64,000 nt of DNA from Lucinisca nassula (taxonomy: Eukaryota > Mollusca > Bivalvia > Lucinida > Lucinidae), in the NCBI GenBank assembly GCA_963580285.1, contig OY757014.1, positions 96,889,372 through 96,953,371 of the forward strand. Direction: 5' to 3'. The translations under genes were made by a program, and so were the position numbers. This document shows positions 28,657 through 40,359 of this stretch, piece by piece; positions within the stretch are counted from its first letter, which is position 1, and each line of letters begins with the position of its first letter. The notes below the pieces were generated by a model. That model searched no databases and was not told the DNA's origin. It worked only from the letters and a program-made list of their open reading frames with translations.

Positions 28657-30377
28657 AAAAAATTTGGTATACATTTTTATTTTGGTTCCCAGTGAAATGA
28701 GCTATTCCAGGTACCATATGCTTAAACATTTGAGTTGTACTGACCAAAGCATAAACCTTTGCAAAAAATGTAGATAAAGACGAGACAGAGCCTCAGCAGG
28801 CACCACTTTTTGCCATTCTATTTCGGAGTTGTGACTGGTAACCCTGTTTTGATCTTGATGAGACCGCTGTATTCTTTTGTAGGTATCTGCACTGGTCTTC
28901 AAGGTTGGAATAGTTCATCACGTAAAAAAAATCTGTGTAATGAACACCCCTCTCTGAACGGGTTTACTGGGGTATACATTATTGTATGCATATTGCTTCT
29001 GGCTTGTCCATTCATTTGTTCGTTCGTTAGTTCATACGTTTGTCACACTTTCTTGTGCATAGCATAACTTTATAACCATGTATCCCAGGGATTTGAAATT
29101 TCATATATGGATTCCTCATGAAAAAATAAGTGACCCGTATTTTTTTTCTTATCCGAATTATCTCCCCTTTTCGAGTTATTTCCCTTTTAATTAAATAACA
29201 TAGACATTTCGTTAGCAAGATATCTGAAAAAGTATTTGAGCCAGAGCCTTGATATTTTGTACACTGATTGGGACTCAGGAGGACATTACCTGATTAAATT
29301 TTCAAGCAATTTGATGGAATTTTGATGGGAGTTATGGCCCTTTGAAACTTCGTGCCATTTAATTGTTTTGCTGTCTTGTGCATAGCATAACTTCAGAACC
29401 ATGTATCCTAGTGTTTTGAAATTTCATATATGTATTCCTCATGAAAAAATAGTTGACCCGTAATTTTTGTCTTATCCGAATTATCCCCCCCCCCCCCCCC
29501 CCTTCTTTTCACGTTATTTCCCTTTTAATTTAATAACATAGAAAGCTCATTAGCAAGATATCTCAAAAAGTATTTGAGCTAGAGCCTTGATATTTGGTAT
29601 ACTGATTTGGACTGAGGAGGAGATCACCTGATTAAATTTTCAACAATTTTCATGAAATTTTGTTAGAGTTCTGGCCCTTTGCAATATCTGGCCATTTAAT
29701 TGTGTTGCTTTCTGGTGCATTGCATAACTTTATAACCATGTATGCTAGTGTTTTGAAATTTCATGTATGGATTTCTCATGAAAAAATAGTGGACCAGTAT
29801 TTTTTTATTTTCCTAATTATCTCCCCTTTTTGAGTTATTTCCCCTTTAATTAAATAACATAGAAATCTCGTTAGCAAGATATCTCAAAAAGTATTTGAGC
29901 CTTAATATTTGATATACTTATTGGGACCGAGGAGGAGATCACCTGATAAAATTTTCAACAAATTTAATGAAATTTTGTTAAGAGTTATGGCCCTTTGCAA
30001 TTTCTGGCCATCTAATTGTGTTGCTTTCTCGTGCATAGCATAACTTTATAACCATGTATGCTAGTGTTTTGAAATTTCATATATGGATTTCTCATGCAAA
30101 AAAATAGTGGACCAGTATTTTTTTTCTTTTCCGAATTATCTCCCCTTTTTGACTAGAGCCTTGATATTTAGTATACTGATTGGGACTAAGGAGGAGATTA
30201 CCTGATTAAGTTTTCAACCAGTTCAATGAAATTTTGTTAAGAGTTATGGCCCTTTACAATTTCTGGCCATTTAATTGTGTTGATTTCCTGTGCATAGTAT
30301 TACTTAAGAACTATGTATGCTAGTGTTTTGAAATTTCATATATGGTTTCTTCATGAAAAAATAGTTGACCCATATTT

Positions 30378-31730
30378 TTATGTCCCCGGTAGCGATAGGA
30401 GGGACATATTGTTTTTGCCTTGTCTGTTTGTTGGTTTGTACGTGGACAACTTTAATGTTGGTCATAATTTTGAACCATTTGAGGTAGAACATTCATATTT
30501 GGCATGAAGGTTCCTTGTGACAAGAGCTTCACATGCATTCAAAAAAATTTGACCTGTGACCTTGACTTACTTAAAAGAAAAAAATAACATTGGTCATAAC
30601 TTTTGAACCGCTTGAAATGCAGCCTTCAATCATATTTGGCATGTATGTTCCTTGTGACAAAAGCTTTACATTCATGCAAAAACATTTTGACCTGTGACCT
30701 TGACCTTCGAACTACTTAAAAGAAAAAAATAACATTGGTCATAACTTTTGAACCGCTTGAGATGCAGCCTTCAATCATATTTGACATGTATGTTCCTTGT
30801 GACAAAAGCTTTACATTCATGCAAAAAAATTTTGACCTGTGACCTTGATCTTCGACCTACTTAAAGTAAAAAATGACATTTTAGTCATAACTTTTGAACC
30901 TGTTGAGATAGAGCCTTCATATTTTGCATGTAGGTTTCTACTGACAAAAGCTTTACATTCACACAAAAAATTTTGACCTGTGACCTTGACCTTTGACCTA
31001 CATAAAAGAAAAAGTTAACATTGGTCATAACTCTTGAACCGTTTAAGATAAAGCCTTTATATTTGGCATGTAGGTTCCTTGTGACAAGAGCTTTACATTC
31101 TTGCAAAATATTTTGACCCTTGACCTTTGACCTACTTAAATAAAAAAATAACATTTGGTCATAACTTTTGAACCGTTTGAGATAGAGCCTTCATATTTTG
31201 CATGTAGGTTCCTTGTGACAAGAGCTTTACATTCACATAAAAAATTTTGACCTGTGACCTTGGTCTTGACCTACATAAAGGAAAAAGTTAACATTGGTCA
31301 TAACTTTTGAACCGTTTAAGATACAGCCTTCATATTTGGCATGTAGGTTCCTTGTGACAAGAGCTTTACATTCTTGCAATTTTTTTTACCTTGACATTTG
31401 ACCTACTTAAAAGTAAAACTAAAATTGTTCATAACTTCTGTACCGTTCAAGATAGAGCCTTCATATTTGGCATGTAGGTGCCTTGTGACAAGAGCTTTAC
31501 ATTCATGCAAAATTTTTTGACCTGTAACCTTGACCTATGACCTACTTTAAAGAAAAAAATATTATTGTTCATAACTTTTGAACCATTTAAGACCGAGCCT
31601 TCATATTTGGCATATAAGTTCCTTGTGTCAAGGGCTTCCCACCTGTGACTGTGACCTTGAACTGTGACCAACTTTGAAAAAAAATGACCATGCCCGGGGA
31701 CATGTTAGTGTTTCACAAACACATCTTGTT
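30378..31730. repeat. Array element with about nine 136-bp tandem units, nested
   Basis: Left end TATGTCCCCGGTAGCG with GTCCC / GGGAC pairing around GATAGGAG. Units carry CATAACTTTTGAACCG, CATGTAGGTTCCTTGTGACA and TTTTGACCTGTGACCTTGAC. Right end TGCCCGGGGACATGTTAGTG TTTCACAAACACATCTTG. Flanks ATATTTTT and TTTTCTTTT belong to the outer 325-bp unit. Short minus-strand ORFs here are a by-product of the repeat. Confidence 0.8.
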
Positions 31731-31971
31731 TTCTTTTCTGACTTATCTCCCCTTTTTGCGTTATTTCCTCTTTAATTAAATAACATAGAAATCTCGTTAG
31801 CAAGATATCTGAAAAAATATTTGAGCTGGAGCCTTGAAATTTGGTATACCGAGGAGGAGATTACCTGATTAAATTTTCAACCAGTTTAATGAATTTTGTT
31901 GGAGTGATTGCCCTGTGCATTTTCAGGTCATTTAATTTTGTTTCTTTCTTGTTGCAAGATATTTAAACAAG

Positions 31972-34385
31972 AGGCCCATGGGCCACTATGCTCACCAGAG
32001 CTCAGGTGGGCACTGCCCATCCTGCCCAATGGCAGCCATGTATTTTAACATGATATCATTTTAATCCACCAAATGAACCCCCATGTCCAAATGAGAACCC
32101 ATGTGGACTCAGCATCTGAAAAGTTAGGCCTTTTATGAAGTAGAGGGGGTGGGGCATGAACCCAATGGAGCCCTGGTTGGTATCACTAAATGCGTCTTAT
32201 CATAAGAAACAAAAATATATATGGTTTAGCAGTGGGGATCTGTAAGGCCTCTTTAACAGTTGAGGGGTTGGGGCATGCCCTGTTGATCCCAGGAAAGCCC
32301 AAACTGTTGTCCCTAAATGTGTCTTATCATAAGGACCAAGTATATATATGGTTCAGTGCTGGGAATCTGACCGGTTTCAGAGATTTGAGGCCCTTTTATG
32401 AAATAGGAATGGCCCCTGCGGACCCCGCTACAGTAGGTGTGCTAATAATAAGGAACAAGAACATATATGATTATGGGGTGGGGATTTGAATGGTTTCTGA
32501 AATATAAAGCCTTTTATGAAATGGAAGGGCGGGGCACATTGCCTCAGCACAAAGAGACCTCCAGGTTGGTGTGATTGAACGAGTCTTATCATAAGGAACA
32601 AGTTTATGGTTTAGGGGTGGGGATCTGAACTATTTCTGATATATATGGCTTTTAATGAAGTAAAGCGGTGTGGCATGGCCTGGGCGTGCCCCGGGGACTC
32701 CCAAGCTGGTGTCACTGAATGCGTCTTATCATAAGAAAGATGAATATATATGGTTTAGGGTGGGGCTAAGAACATTCTCTGAGATATAAGGCCTTATGTG
32801 AAGTGGAGGGATGGGGCAAGGCCCAGGGAGACTCCCAGGTTGGTGTCAATGAATGTGTCTTATCATAAGGAACAAGACTATATATGGTTAAGGGGTGGCC
32901 ATCTGTAGGGTTTCCGAGATATTGTGATATTATGAAATGGAGGGGGTGGGGCATGGCCCCAGCATATCCCTGGGAACCCCCAGGTTGGTGTTACTGAATG
33001 CGTCTTATCATAATGAACAAGAATATATATGGTTTAGGGGTGGTGATCTGAACAGTTTCTGAAATATATGGCCTTTTTTGAAGTGGAGGGGTGGGGCAAG
33101 GCCCCAGCGCGTCTCTGAGGACCCCCAGGTTGGTGTCAATGAATGTGTCTTATCATAAGAAGCAAGCATATATATGGTTTATGGGCGGGGATCTGTAAGG
33201 TTTCCGAGATATTGGGCCTTTTATCAAATGGAGGGGGGTGGGGCATGGCCCCGGTGCATCCAGGGGACTCCCAGGTTGATGTCACTGAATGGGTCTTATC
33301 AAAAGGAACAAGAATATATATGGTTTAGGGGTGGGAATCTGAATGGTTTCCGAGATATTGGGCCTTTTATAAAGTTGAGGGGGTGGGGCCTGACCTGTGC
33401 GCATTCCTGACGACCCCCAGGTTGGTGTTACTGAATGCTTCTTATCAATAGGAACAAGAATATATATGGTTTAGGGGTGGGGATCTGAACAGTTTCTGAG
33501 ATATATGGCCTTTTGTGAAGTAGAGGGGTGGGGCAAGGCCCCAGCGCATCTCTGAGGACCCCCAGGTTGGTGTCAATGAATGTGTCTTATCATAAGAAGC
33601 ACGCATATATATGGTTTAGGGGCGGGGATCTGTAAGGTTTCCGAGATATTGGGCCTTTTATGAAATGGAGGGGGTGGGGCATGGCCCCGGCGCATCCAGG
33701 GGACTCCCAGGTTGATGTCACCGAATGGGTCTTATCATAAGGAACAAGAATATATATGGTTTAGGGGTGGGGATCTGAATGGTTTCCGAGATATTGGGCC
33801 TTTTATTAAGTGGAGGGGGTGGGGCATGACCTCGGCGCATCCCTGAGGACCCCAAGGTTGGTGTTACTAAATGCGTCATATCAATAGGAACATGAATATA
33901 TATGGTTTAGGGGTCGGGATCTGAATGGTTTCTGAGATATATGGCCTTTTATGAAGTGGAGGGGGTGGGGCATGGCCCCGGCACAACCTGGGGGACCCTC
34001 AGGTTGGCATAAAAGCATATGGCTGAAAGAATTTTACTCAAGAAACATTTCTATAAAAGTTTTGTCCAAATATCTGCAATGACTTGGCAGTAAATGCCAT
34101 TTTTCAATTTTCCCCATTATAAGTCTATGGAAACTCTAAGTTGCCATAGCAACCAAACTAATGGGCCGATTTTCATAAAAAACACAAACTTTCAATCCCC
34201 CTGCCCAAGGATGCTACAGATAAAATTTGGGCTGAATCGGTCCAGTGGCTTCAGAGAAGAAGATGTTTGAAAGTGTTGACGTCAGACGACGACGACAACG
34301 ACAACGACAACGACGACGACGACGACGCCGGACAACTGCCTATCCTATAAGCTCCCCCGGAGCCTTCGGCTCTGGTGAGCTAAAA
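31972..34385. repeat. Array element with about thirteen 144-bp tandem units, nested
   Basis: Left end ACAAGAGGCCCATGGGCC then CTCACCAGAGCTCAGGTGGG. Units carry TCTTATCATAAGGAACAAGA, ATATATATGGTTTAGGGGTG and GGGGTGGGGCATGGCCCC. The right end has a GAC/GACAAC tract near 34285-34328, ATAAGCTCCCCCGGAGCCTT and GGTGAGCTAAAAA. It lies inside the 28960-34580 element. Confidence 0.82.
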
Positions 34386-34599
34386 ACTACTTAAATTGTT
34401 GCCTAAAAACTTGACAGGCTGATTTTGAATGACTAGTACATCACTTGATTAACATTTGAAAAAAAAATCTGAAATTTCTTTTTTTTTTTTGCGATAATGG
34501 CCTTTTGAAAATTTGGGCATTTATGGACAAGCATATGGTTGGGGCATAGTGTTTTACAAACACCATTTCTAGTTTTTTCTTATTTCTGCTTCAAGACAT

Positions 34600-34695
34600 A
34601 GGTTGTGTGTACTCGTTAGAACCGCCTCAATGAGGCGGTTCTAATCAGAACCGCCTCATTGAGATGGTTCTAACAAGCACCCACAGCATATGTTT
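34600..34695. repeat. Hairpins like the family G core, without family G ends
   Basis: GTGTGTACTCGTTAGAACCG and CCTCAATGAGGCGG, repeated with AACCGCCTCATTGAGATGG and CTAACAAGCACCCACAGCAT. This is the G core duplicated side by side. A similar single hairpin is at 57030-57103 and a worn one at 45288-45330. Confidence 0.55.
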
Positions 34696-34849
34696 TGAAT
34701 ATAAACAACAATCTTTCAACAGAAAAATGTCCATTTTGGAGATATGAAAGAATGCACTATGTCACCGGTATGTAATCATACTTAATACCTAAACCTATCC
34801 TGACCCTGAGGTTCTAAACCTTTCCATGCTTAACTCCAGTGAGCATAAA

Positions 34850-35636
34850 ATTTGATCATTATGAATAGAAAGAAGTGAAGGTATTTTACTTCAGTACAGC
34901 GCAGAATGTCAGTCGACCTGCTCAAAAATTTTAAAACGCCACTCTTGGTGGTTTTCAAAATTTATTAATGACTGTTTTTCCCCATCCTAGTGATGTAACC
35001 AACCATGTGAGTTTGGTCAGAATCAATCATTAGGTTCAGGAGATAGTGCTTCAAACAGACTGCATGAGTTCAGTGTTCGAGGGGCGATAACTCCAAAAGT
35101 AGGCAAATCAGAGTGATGGTTCTTATGTTCTACACGTTGTCTCAGGGTGCTCTACATATCTGTGAAGTTTCGAGAAAATATCTCAAATGGTATCAGAGAT
35201 ACGGAGCAGACACACTACTGATAGCAAAAGCTATGTTCAAAGGGCAAAAACTCCAAAAGTAGGAAAATCAGAGCTGGGTTCATATGTTCTGCACGTCCTC
35301 TCATGGTGCTCCACATATCTGTTAAGTTTCAGCGAAATATCTGAAATGGTATCGAAGTTATGGAGCAGACATGAAACTATGATAGAAATGACTATGTTCA
35401 AAGGGCAACAGCTCCAAAAGTAGTAAAATCAGAGTTACAGTTTATACTTTCTGCATGTCGTCTCATAGTGCTATGCATATCTGTGAAGTTTTGTGAAAAT
35501 ATCTTGATGGTATCAGAGTTATGGAGTGGACATGAAACTATAAGGCACTGATGGATTGATGGATGTACATACAGGCACTCTAAACTTTGGAGGGTATAAC
35601 ATAATACCCCTTCATTTTTTTGAATGGCGGGGCATA
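34850..35636. repeat. Short array, about three 160-bp units
   Basis: GGGCGATAACTCCAAAAGTA, TCTGTGAAGTTTCGAGAAAA and ATGGAGCAGACATGAAAC recur near 35045-35205, 35215-35370 and 35390-35540. The right end TATAACATAATACCCCTTCA with ATGGCGGGGCATAAAAA is again of the array-element type. Confidence 0.65.
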
Positions 35637-35815
35637 AAAATTAGGACACCTTGAGGACTTGCTGTAATTCTAAAATTTTAACAAATACATGTATGTTACA
35701 TTATCCAGCAAGGCGTCCAAATGGAATGGCAAAGTGTAGAGCCTGCTCAGACTGCTCCTGATCTGGGGCTGCACTGTTTACTTAGGCCTATCTGTCCCAA
35801 GGATCATAATGGTAT
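35637..35815. repeat. Family D foldback, inverted
   Basis: GGACACCTTGAGGACTTGCT at the left, the core TCAGACTGCTCCTGATCTGG with GCACTGTTTACTTAGGCC, then CCAAGGATCAT. It is the inverse of 8440-8643. Confidence 0.6.
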
Positions 35816-36412
35816 TGCATCCTTTTAACAATAAATAATCAGGGGAAGCGTTTGATGATGATTTCCTGTTTAACGACGCCGCAACCCTTTTTGTGGGTCA
35901 GAAGCGTCAAATGGTTGATGATCAAAAGGTGTCAAGTACACTTTAATCCCTTTAGTACTCTACTCATTATAACACGGTTTTGGTTATAACACGGTTAGGC
36001 CCAGAGGTTCTGAAACCTTTTTCATGCTCAACTCACTTGAGCATGAAATTTGTCCTGCTCACAAATTGGCATTTTAAAATTTGTGAGCAGGGCAAATAAT
36101 ATTCTCTGCTGAGAAAGAAAAATCGCTCAACTTGTTAGTATTTTGATTTTTATGAGAACCACAAGTTTCATGCTCAGCTGAGTAGAGCATGAAAAAAGTT
36201 TTATAACCTCGGGGGCCAGGTCATACCTTCAAAATGGTCTCTTTACTATAATTTCTATGTAAAAAATATCCCTTTATAACACAGTTCACTTATAACACAG
36301 TCCTGTTCTATGCATCCCAAACATAGAATTATAAAGGGACTGCCCCGTACTATGAGGATGTTGAGAGTAAAAATGTTAAAATGGAAAGATAATCAGGGGA
36401 AGGTTGAGAGTG

Positions 36413-36560
36413 AGTGTTCGAGTTCTACGTCCCACCAACAGCTAAGGTCATACGGAGACGGGACCTCAGTTTAAAGACTCATCGGAAAGTCTGGAGAAGC
36501 CGGGATTGATCCCTGGTTTACAAGGCAAGGAGCGTAACCACAACACCACGGAGGCTTCTT
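36413..36560 (-). repeat. tRNA-headed SINE, GGTGGGACGTAGAAC tail
   Basis: Inverted: GTTCTACGTCCCACCAACAG at the left, then GGGATTGATCCCTGG (B box on the other strand) and CACCACGGAGGCTTC. AGAGTGA is repeated on both sides, and copy 2 of the duplication shows the empty site. Confidence 0.75.
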
Positions 36561-36587
36561 AGAGTGACTTAGAAAAATACAGTGAAA

Positions 36588-36974
36588 TTCCGCTATTAAC
36601 ACCACCTAAAATTAAGACTAATTCTGCTTTAAAAAGCTTATTTAGTATGTTGCAGTTATTCTTACTTTGTGTTTTCTGCATACAGTGTCCTCTGGTCAGT
36701 GATCACATTTGGGACCCAAAGGTGGTCTTAACCCATTCAGTACCAGAAACCCCTAAAGGGGTACCTTGGCAAACATTGCAGGCCCAGATCAGACGCCGCA
36801 GAACTTGGCGTCTGATCAGGGCCTACACTATTTGCAAAAAGTTAAGCCATTTCTCGAATAAATTTTGAAGAAAACACAAACTGACACCCCTAAATTTCAA
36901 AATGGACTCCTGCTATATATAAGGAGGAAGAATCCATTTGGTACATAAAGGGTTAATATAGGAATTTTACTGTA
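36588..36974. mobile_element. Family C MITE with a B MITE inside
   Basis: TACAGTGAAATTCCGCTATT to GGAATTTTACTGTA. The B element is inserted in the TTAA of the right terminal repeat (GGTGGTC|TTAA). Confidence 0.75.
36728..36956. mobile_element. Family B MITE
   Basis: TTAACCCATTCAGTACCAG to GGTACATAAAGGGTTAA. TTAA on both sides is the target inside family C. Confidence 0.85.
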
Positions 36975-37369
36975 TTATCAATCTCAAAAGAAATGGAGTT
37001 GCTGGGATTGAACCCACAGCCTGATCACCAATCAGATGTCCAGCTGACTCCTGATCAGGTTGCATGTTTAATACTCACCAGGTCAGCAAAATGGCAGTTC
37101 TCCTTTTCTGGGTACAGAATATGCATTGTACGGGTTAATGTTTGTTTGTTTGAGGTTTAATGTATTTTCAGCTGAGTTGAGCATGAAAAAAGTTTTATAA
37201 CCTCGGGGCCAGGTCTTGCCTCCCAAATTGTCACTTTACTATAATTTCTATGTTCTATGCATCCCAAACATAGCATTATAAAGGGACTGCCCAGTGCTAT
37301 GAGGATGTTGAGAGTAAAATGATAAAATGGAAAGATAATCAGTGGAAGGGCGAAAGTGACTTAGAAAAA

Positions 37370-37580
37370 TACATGTAAAATTCCTATATTAAAACCACCT
37401 TTGGGACTGTTCAAAAGTGGTCTTTAAGACCACTTTTGAACAGTCCCATAGATGATCTCTAACCAGAGGACACTGTATGCAGAAAATACAAAGTAAGAAT
37501 AACTGCAACATACTAAATAAACTTTTTAAAGCAGAATTAGTCTTAATTTTAGGTGGTCTTAATAGCAGAATTTCACTGTA
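37370..37580. mobile_element. Family C MITE, uninterrupted
   Basis: TACATGTAAAATTCCTATAT to GCAGAATTTCACTGTA, with the inner arms GGGACTGTTCAAAAGTGGTC / complement. Orientation is opposite to the copy at 36588. Confidence 0.75.
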
Positions 37581-37726
37581 TTTTCAATCTCAAAAGAAAT
37601 GGAGTTGGTGGGATTGAACCCACAACCTGATCACCAATCAAATGTCCATCAACTCGTGATAGGTTGCAAGGTCAGCAATATGCCACTTCTCAGTTTCTGG
37701 GTACAGAATATGCATTGTACGGGTTA

Positions 37727-38028
37727 ATGTTTGTTTGTTTGAGGTTTAATGTCCCCTTCAACACTATTTAGGTCATTTTGGAGACGTTGCTTCAAATTTT
37801 GTGTGACTTTTACCCAATATTGAGAAGAAATGACATCTCAATCCCTGCTGCCCAATGAAACCAGTAGAGTTTATATGCATGGTCGATCCGACTCGTGTTA
37901 CTTTGCCTTAGCAGGTTTAGATCTATTAGCTGTTTACCAGTACTCATGTGCAGTCGGTTGCAGCTCTGCATGGAAGTATCATGCAGCCCAATCTATTTCT
38001 CCAAGCCCTGATAGGCATGGGCCACTAT
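37727..38028 (-). repeat. Family H SINE body
   Basis: Inverted H copy: TGTTTGTTTGTTTGAGGTTT to CCAAGCCCTGATAGGCATGG. A B MITE follows at 38032. Confidence 0.75.
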
Positions 38029-38031
38029 TGG

Positions 38032-38235
38032 TTAACCCATTTTGTACCGGAAACCCAAAACGGCTACCCTGGTAAACAATGCAGGCCCTGATCTGATCTG
38101 GGCTTACACTGTTTGCGTAAAGTTCAGCCATTTTCCAGCTTAAATTTCAAGAAAAACAGAACCTGACACCCCCAAATTTTGAAATGGACTCCTGCTATAT
38201 AGGTGGAAGATTCAATTTGGTACAAAAAGGGTTAA
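38032..38235. mobile_element. Family B MITE
   Basis: TTAACCCATTTTGTACCGG to GGTACAAAAAGGGTTAA; part of the core arm is deleted. Confidence 0.8.
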
Positions 38236-38420
38236 TGGCTTGTGTGTGAGCATTCAATATGAACTACAGTGTTGACAGTTATACTCCAATCAAAATGAAA
38301 ACTAGTCAGATGTACATCCAAGCCCGAAAATTTGTTATCTCCCAAAAGAATAGGTTTAGGGGATAAGCTATCTGCCCAACGTCCGTCGTTGGCAGAACTC
38401 CAATACACTTAGAGATATTT

Positions 38421-38706
38421 GTTTGTTTGAATTGAGGTTTAACATCTCCGTCAACACTATTTTGGAGACATTGCTTCCTATGTTGTGGGACTTTTACCCA
38501 ACACCGAGATGAAATGACATCTCAAGCCCTGCCAACCAATGAAACCAATAGGGTTTATATGCACTAGACAGACTCGCACCACTGCCTGGGCAGGCTTAGT
38601 CCCACTAAACAGTTTACCAGTACTCATTTGCGGTCAATTTAAGCTCTGTATGGAAGCACCATGCAACCCTATCTGTTACTCCAAGCCCCGATTAGCCGGG
38701 GCCATC
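38421..38706 (-). repeat. Family H SINE body
   Basis: Inverted H copy: TTTGTTTGAATTGAGGTTTA to CCAAGCCCCGATTAGCCGGG. It is followed directly by a B MITE, repeating the H-then-B arrangement at 37727-38235. Confidence 0.75.
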
Positions 38707-38936
38707 TTAAACCATTTAGTACCAGAAACCCCAAAACGGGTACCCTGGCAAACAGTGCAGGCCCAGATCAGACGCCGCAGAACGTGGCGTCTGATCAGGG
38801 CCTCCACTGTTTGTGAAAAGTTAAGCCATTTTCCAAATAGATTTTGAAGAAAACACAACCTGACACCCCTAAATTTTGGAATGGACTCCTGCTATATATA
38901 AGGCGGAAGATTCCATTTGGTACAAAAAGGGTTTAA
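38707..38936. mobile_element. Family B MITE
   Basis: TTAAACCATTTAGTACCAG to GGTACAAAAAGGGTTTAA with the complete AACAGTGCAGGCCCAGATCA core and its complement. Confidence 0.8.
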
Positions 38937-39089
38937 AGAGGTACATGTATATTGATTATTGATGGTGTTTTGAAAAATTCTAAAAGAGGTTAAGGCAGTG
39001 TGTCATGGGCAAGGTACCATGATATTTCGGTTGTCTCCTCTGACATAAAACCTTGTGATCACCATTGCTCAAACACCCTTTGATATATA

Positions 39090-40017
39090 CTCAGTCAAAA
39101 AAGTTCCTATACCTAAAATTGCTTCTGTTACTATAGCTACTACAGCTAAAAACTACACAAAGTTTGTTTTGTTTTGATAAGAAGACTCATTTTTTTCGTG
39201 CAAAAGCACCATTCGTTTTTGTTTTCGTAAACACGTCATCGTAGACTATTGCTTTAAACACCCAAGGGGTCACTGTGTCATTTTCGCAGAGAAAAATCAT
39301 TAAAACATGCAATGATTTAACTTCACAAAATTTCCCTGTACCCTACATTTCTAAAATTTGATACATGTGACATTTCTTTAGATACCATTTGCGTCTATTC
39401 ACAAAAGATTTGGAACTTTAGTTGCATCAGCTACGAGAAACAGGCTATCACATATTGACCTCCAATCTTAGAAGCTGTGTGCAAATGTTCATTTTAATGG
39501 GAACTCCATAGAAAATCGCAACCGATAGTGCTACATGCTACATGAATTTTCTGTATTTTTTACCATCATGATGAACAGCAAACGTGGACACAAAGCGTTT
39601 TTTGAAAAAATGGCAAAAAATTATTGACAGGAATAAAAATTACAGCAGTTCGAAAATTGCTATATTTTTAATTGCAAGGGAGATAATTTGAGAATTTCAC
39701 AAATTAAAACCTCGTTTATAATGCGAGATCATGAGATATTGTAAAAGTAAAGTGTTATCCGATGTTCAGAGAATATTGTCTTCCATCTTAGACAAAAAAG
39801 AACTTTCTGCGCATGCGCAATGTCCATTTTCTACCAAAATCTTTCTAGGCACATATTGGAAGACAACTCTGGAGCAGAAAGGAATGGACACATGCAAGTT
39901 TGAGCATTCTCGAGCTAAACGTCCGATTTAAATGTCTACAGCCAAATTTAGCTCAATAGCTACCAGATATCTAGTGAGTTTCACCCGAAAGTTGGTATAG
40001 TTACTTTTTTGACTGAG
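39090..40017. mobile_element. TA-flanked non-autonomous element, 928 bp
   Basis: CTCAGTCAAAAAAGTTCCTA and the following TACC are mirrored by GGTATAG and TTACTTTTTTGACTGAG at the right. TA (within TATA) flanks both ends, as for Tc1/mariner. The interior has no transposase-like frame. Its flanks share CACC(C/T)TTTGATA repeats. Confidence 0.8.
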
Positions 40018-40359
40018 TATATAATGATGGTTCTTGGTACAATTGTTCAAGACGTTAAGGCTTGTCATGAGCAAGAATCACACATCTGGATGCCATGGTC
40101 TTTTGGTTATCTACCCGTACAGCATAACCTCTTGATTGCCAAAGCTCTCAACACCTTTTGATACATATTGATGGTGCTTGGCATAATTTTCACAAGGCTG
40201 AGGTGTCATGAGCAAGAAGCATAAACACTTGATTGCCATAACTTCTATTCCCATTACAAGAATTCCGCAGAAGCGGCGTCGCACCTGCTGGGGGCAAAAG
40301 TCATTATCAGAATATAGTTAATAAATAAGTAAATTTCATTCTTAGCAGTTGATAGTTGA

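Larger units (their letters stand above)
28960..34580. repeat. Array element (about 325-bp units) containing two nested array elements
   Basis: Units of about 325 bp (GCATAGCATAACTTTATAAC, AATAACATAGAAATCTCGTT, GAGGAGATTACCTGATTAAA) start near 29060, 29386, 29715, 30037 and a short one at 30295; another part lies at 31735-31965. The final part 34390-34580 ends TTACAAACACCATTTCTAGT, like the ends of 30378-31730. Two other elements, 30378-31730 and 31972-34385, interrupt it. Left boundary uncertain. A C tract of about 17 lies at 29486. Confidence 0.65.
36170..37755. repeat. Tandem segmental duplication, two copies
   Basis: Copy 1 (about 36170-37165) and copy 2 (about 37169-37755) share GAGCATGAAAAAAGTTTTAT, GGGACTGCCC...GATGTTGAGAGTAAA, AAATGGAGTTG(C/G)TGGGATTG and GGGTACAGAATATGCATTGT, ending TTTGTTTGTTTGAGGTTTAA. 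Copy 1 carries a SINE (36413-36560) and a B MITE (36728-36956) that copy 2 lacks. The family C element is in opposite orientation in the two copies. Confidence 0.8.

Noticed and set aside
30885..31671. Minus-strand ORFs of 74-89 residues
   Set aside because: They repeat the same peptide (ILQECKALVTRNLHAKYK-like) once per 136-bp unit, a by-product of the tandem array.
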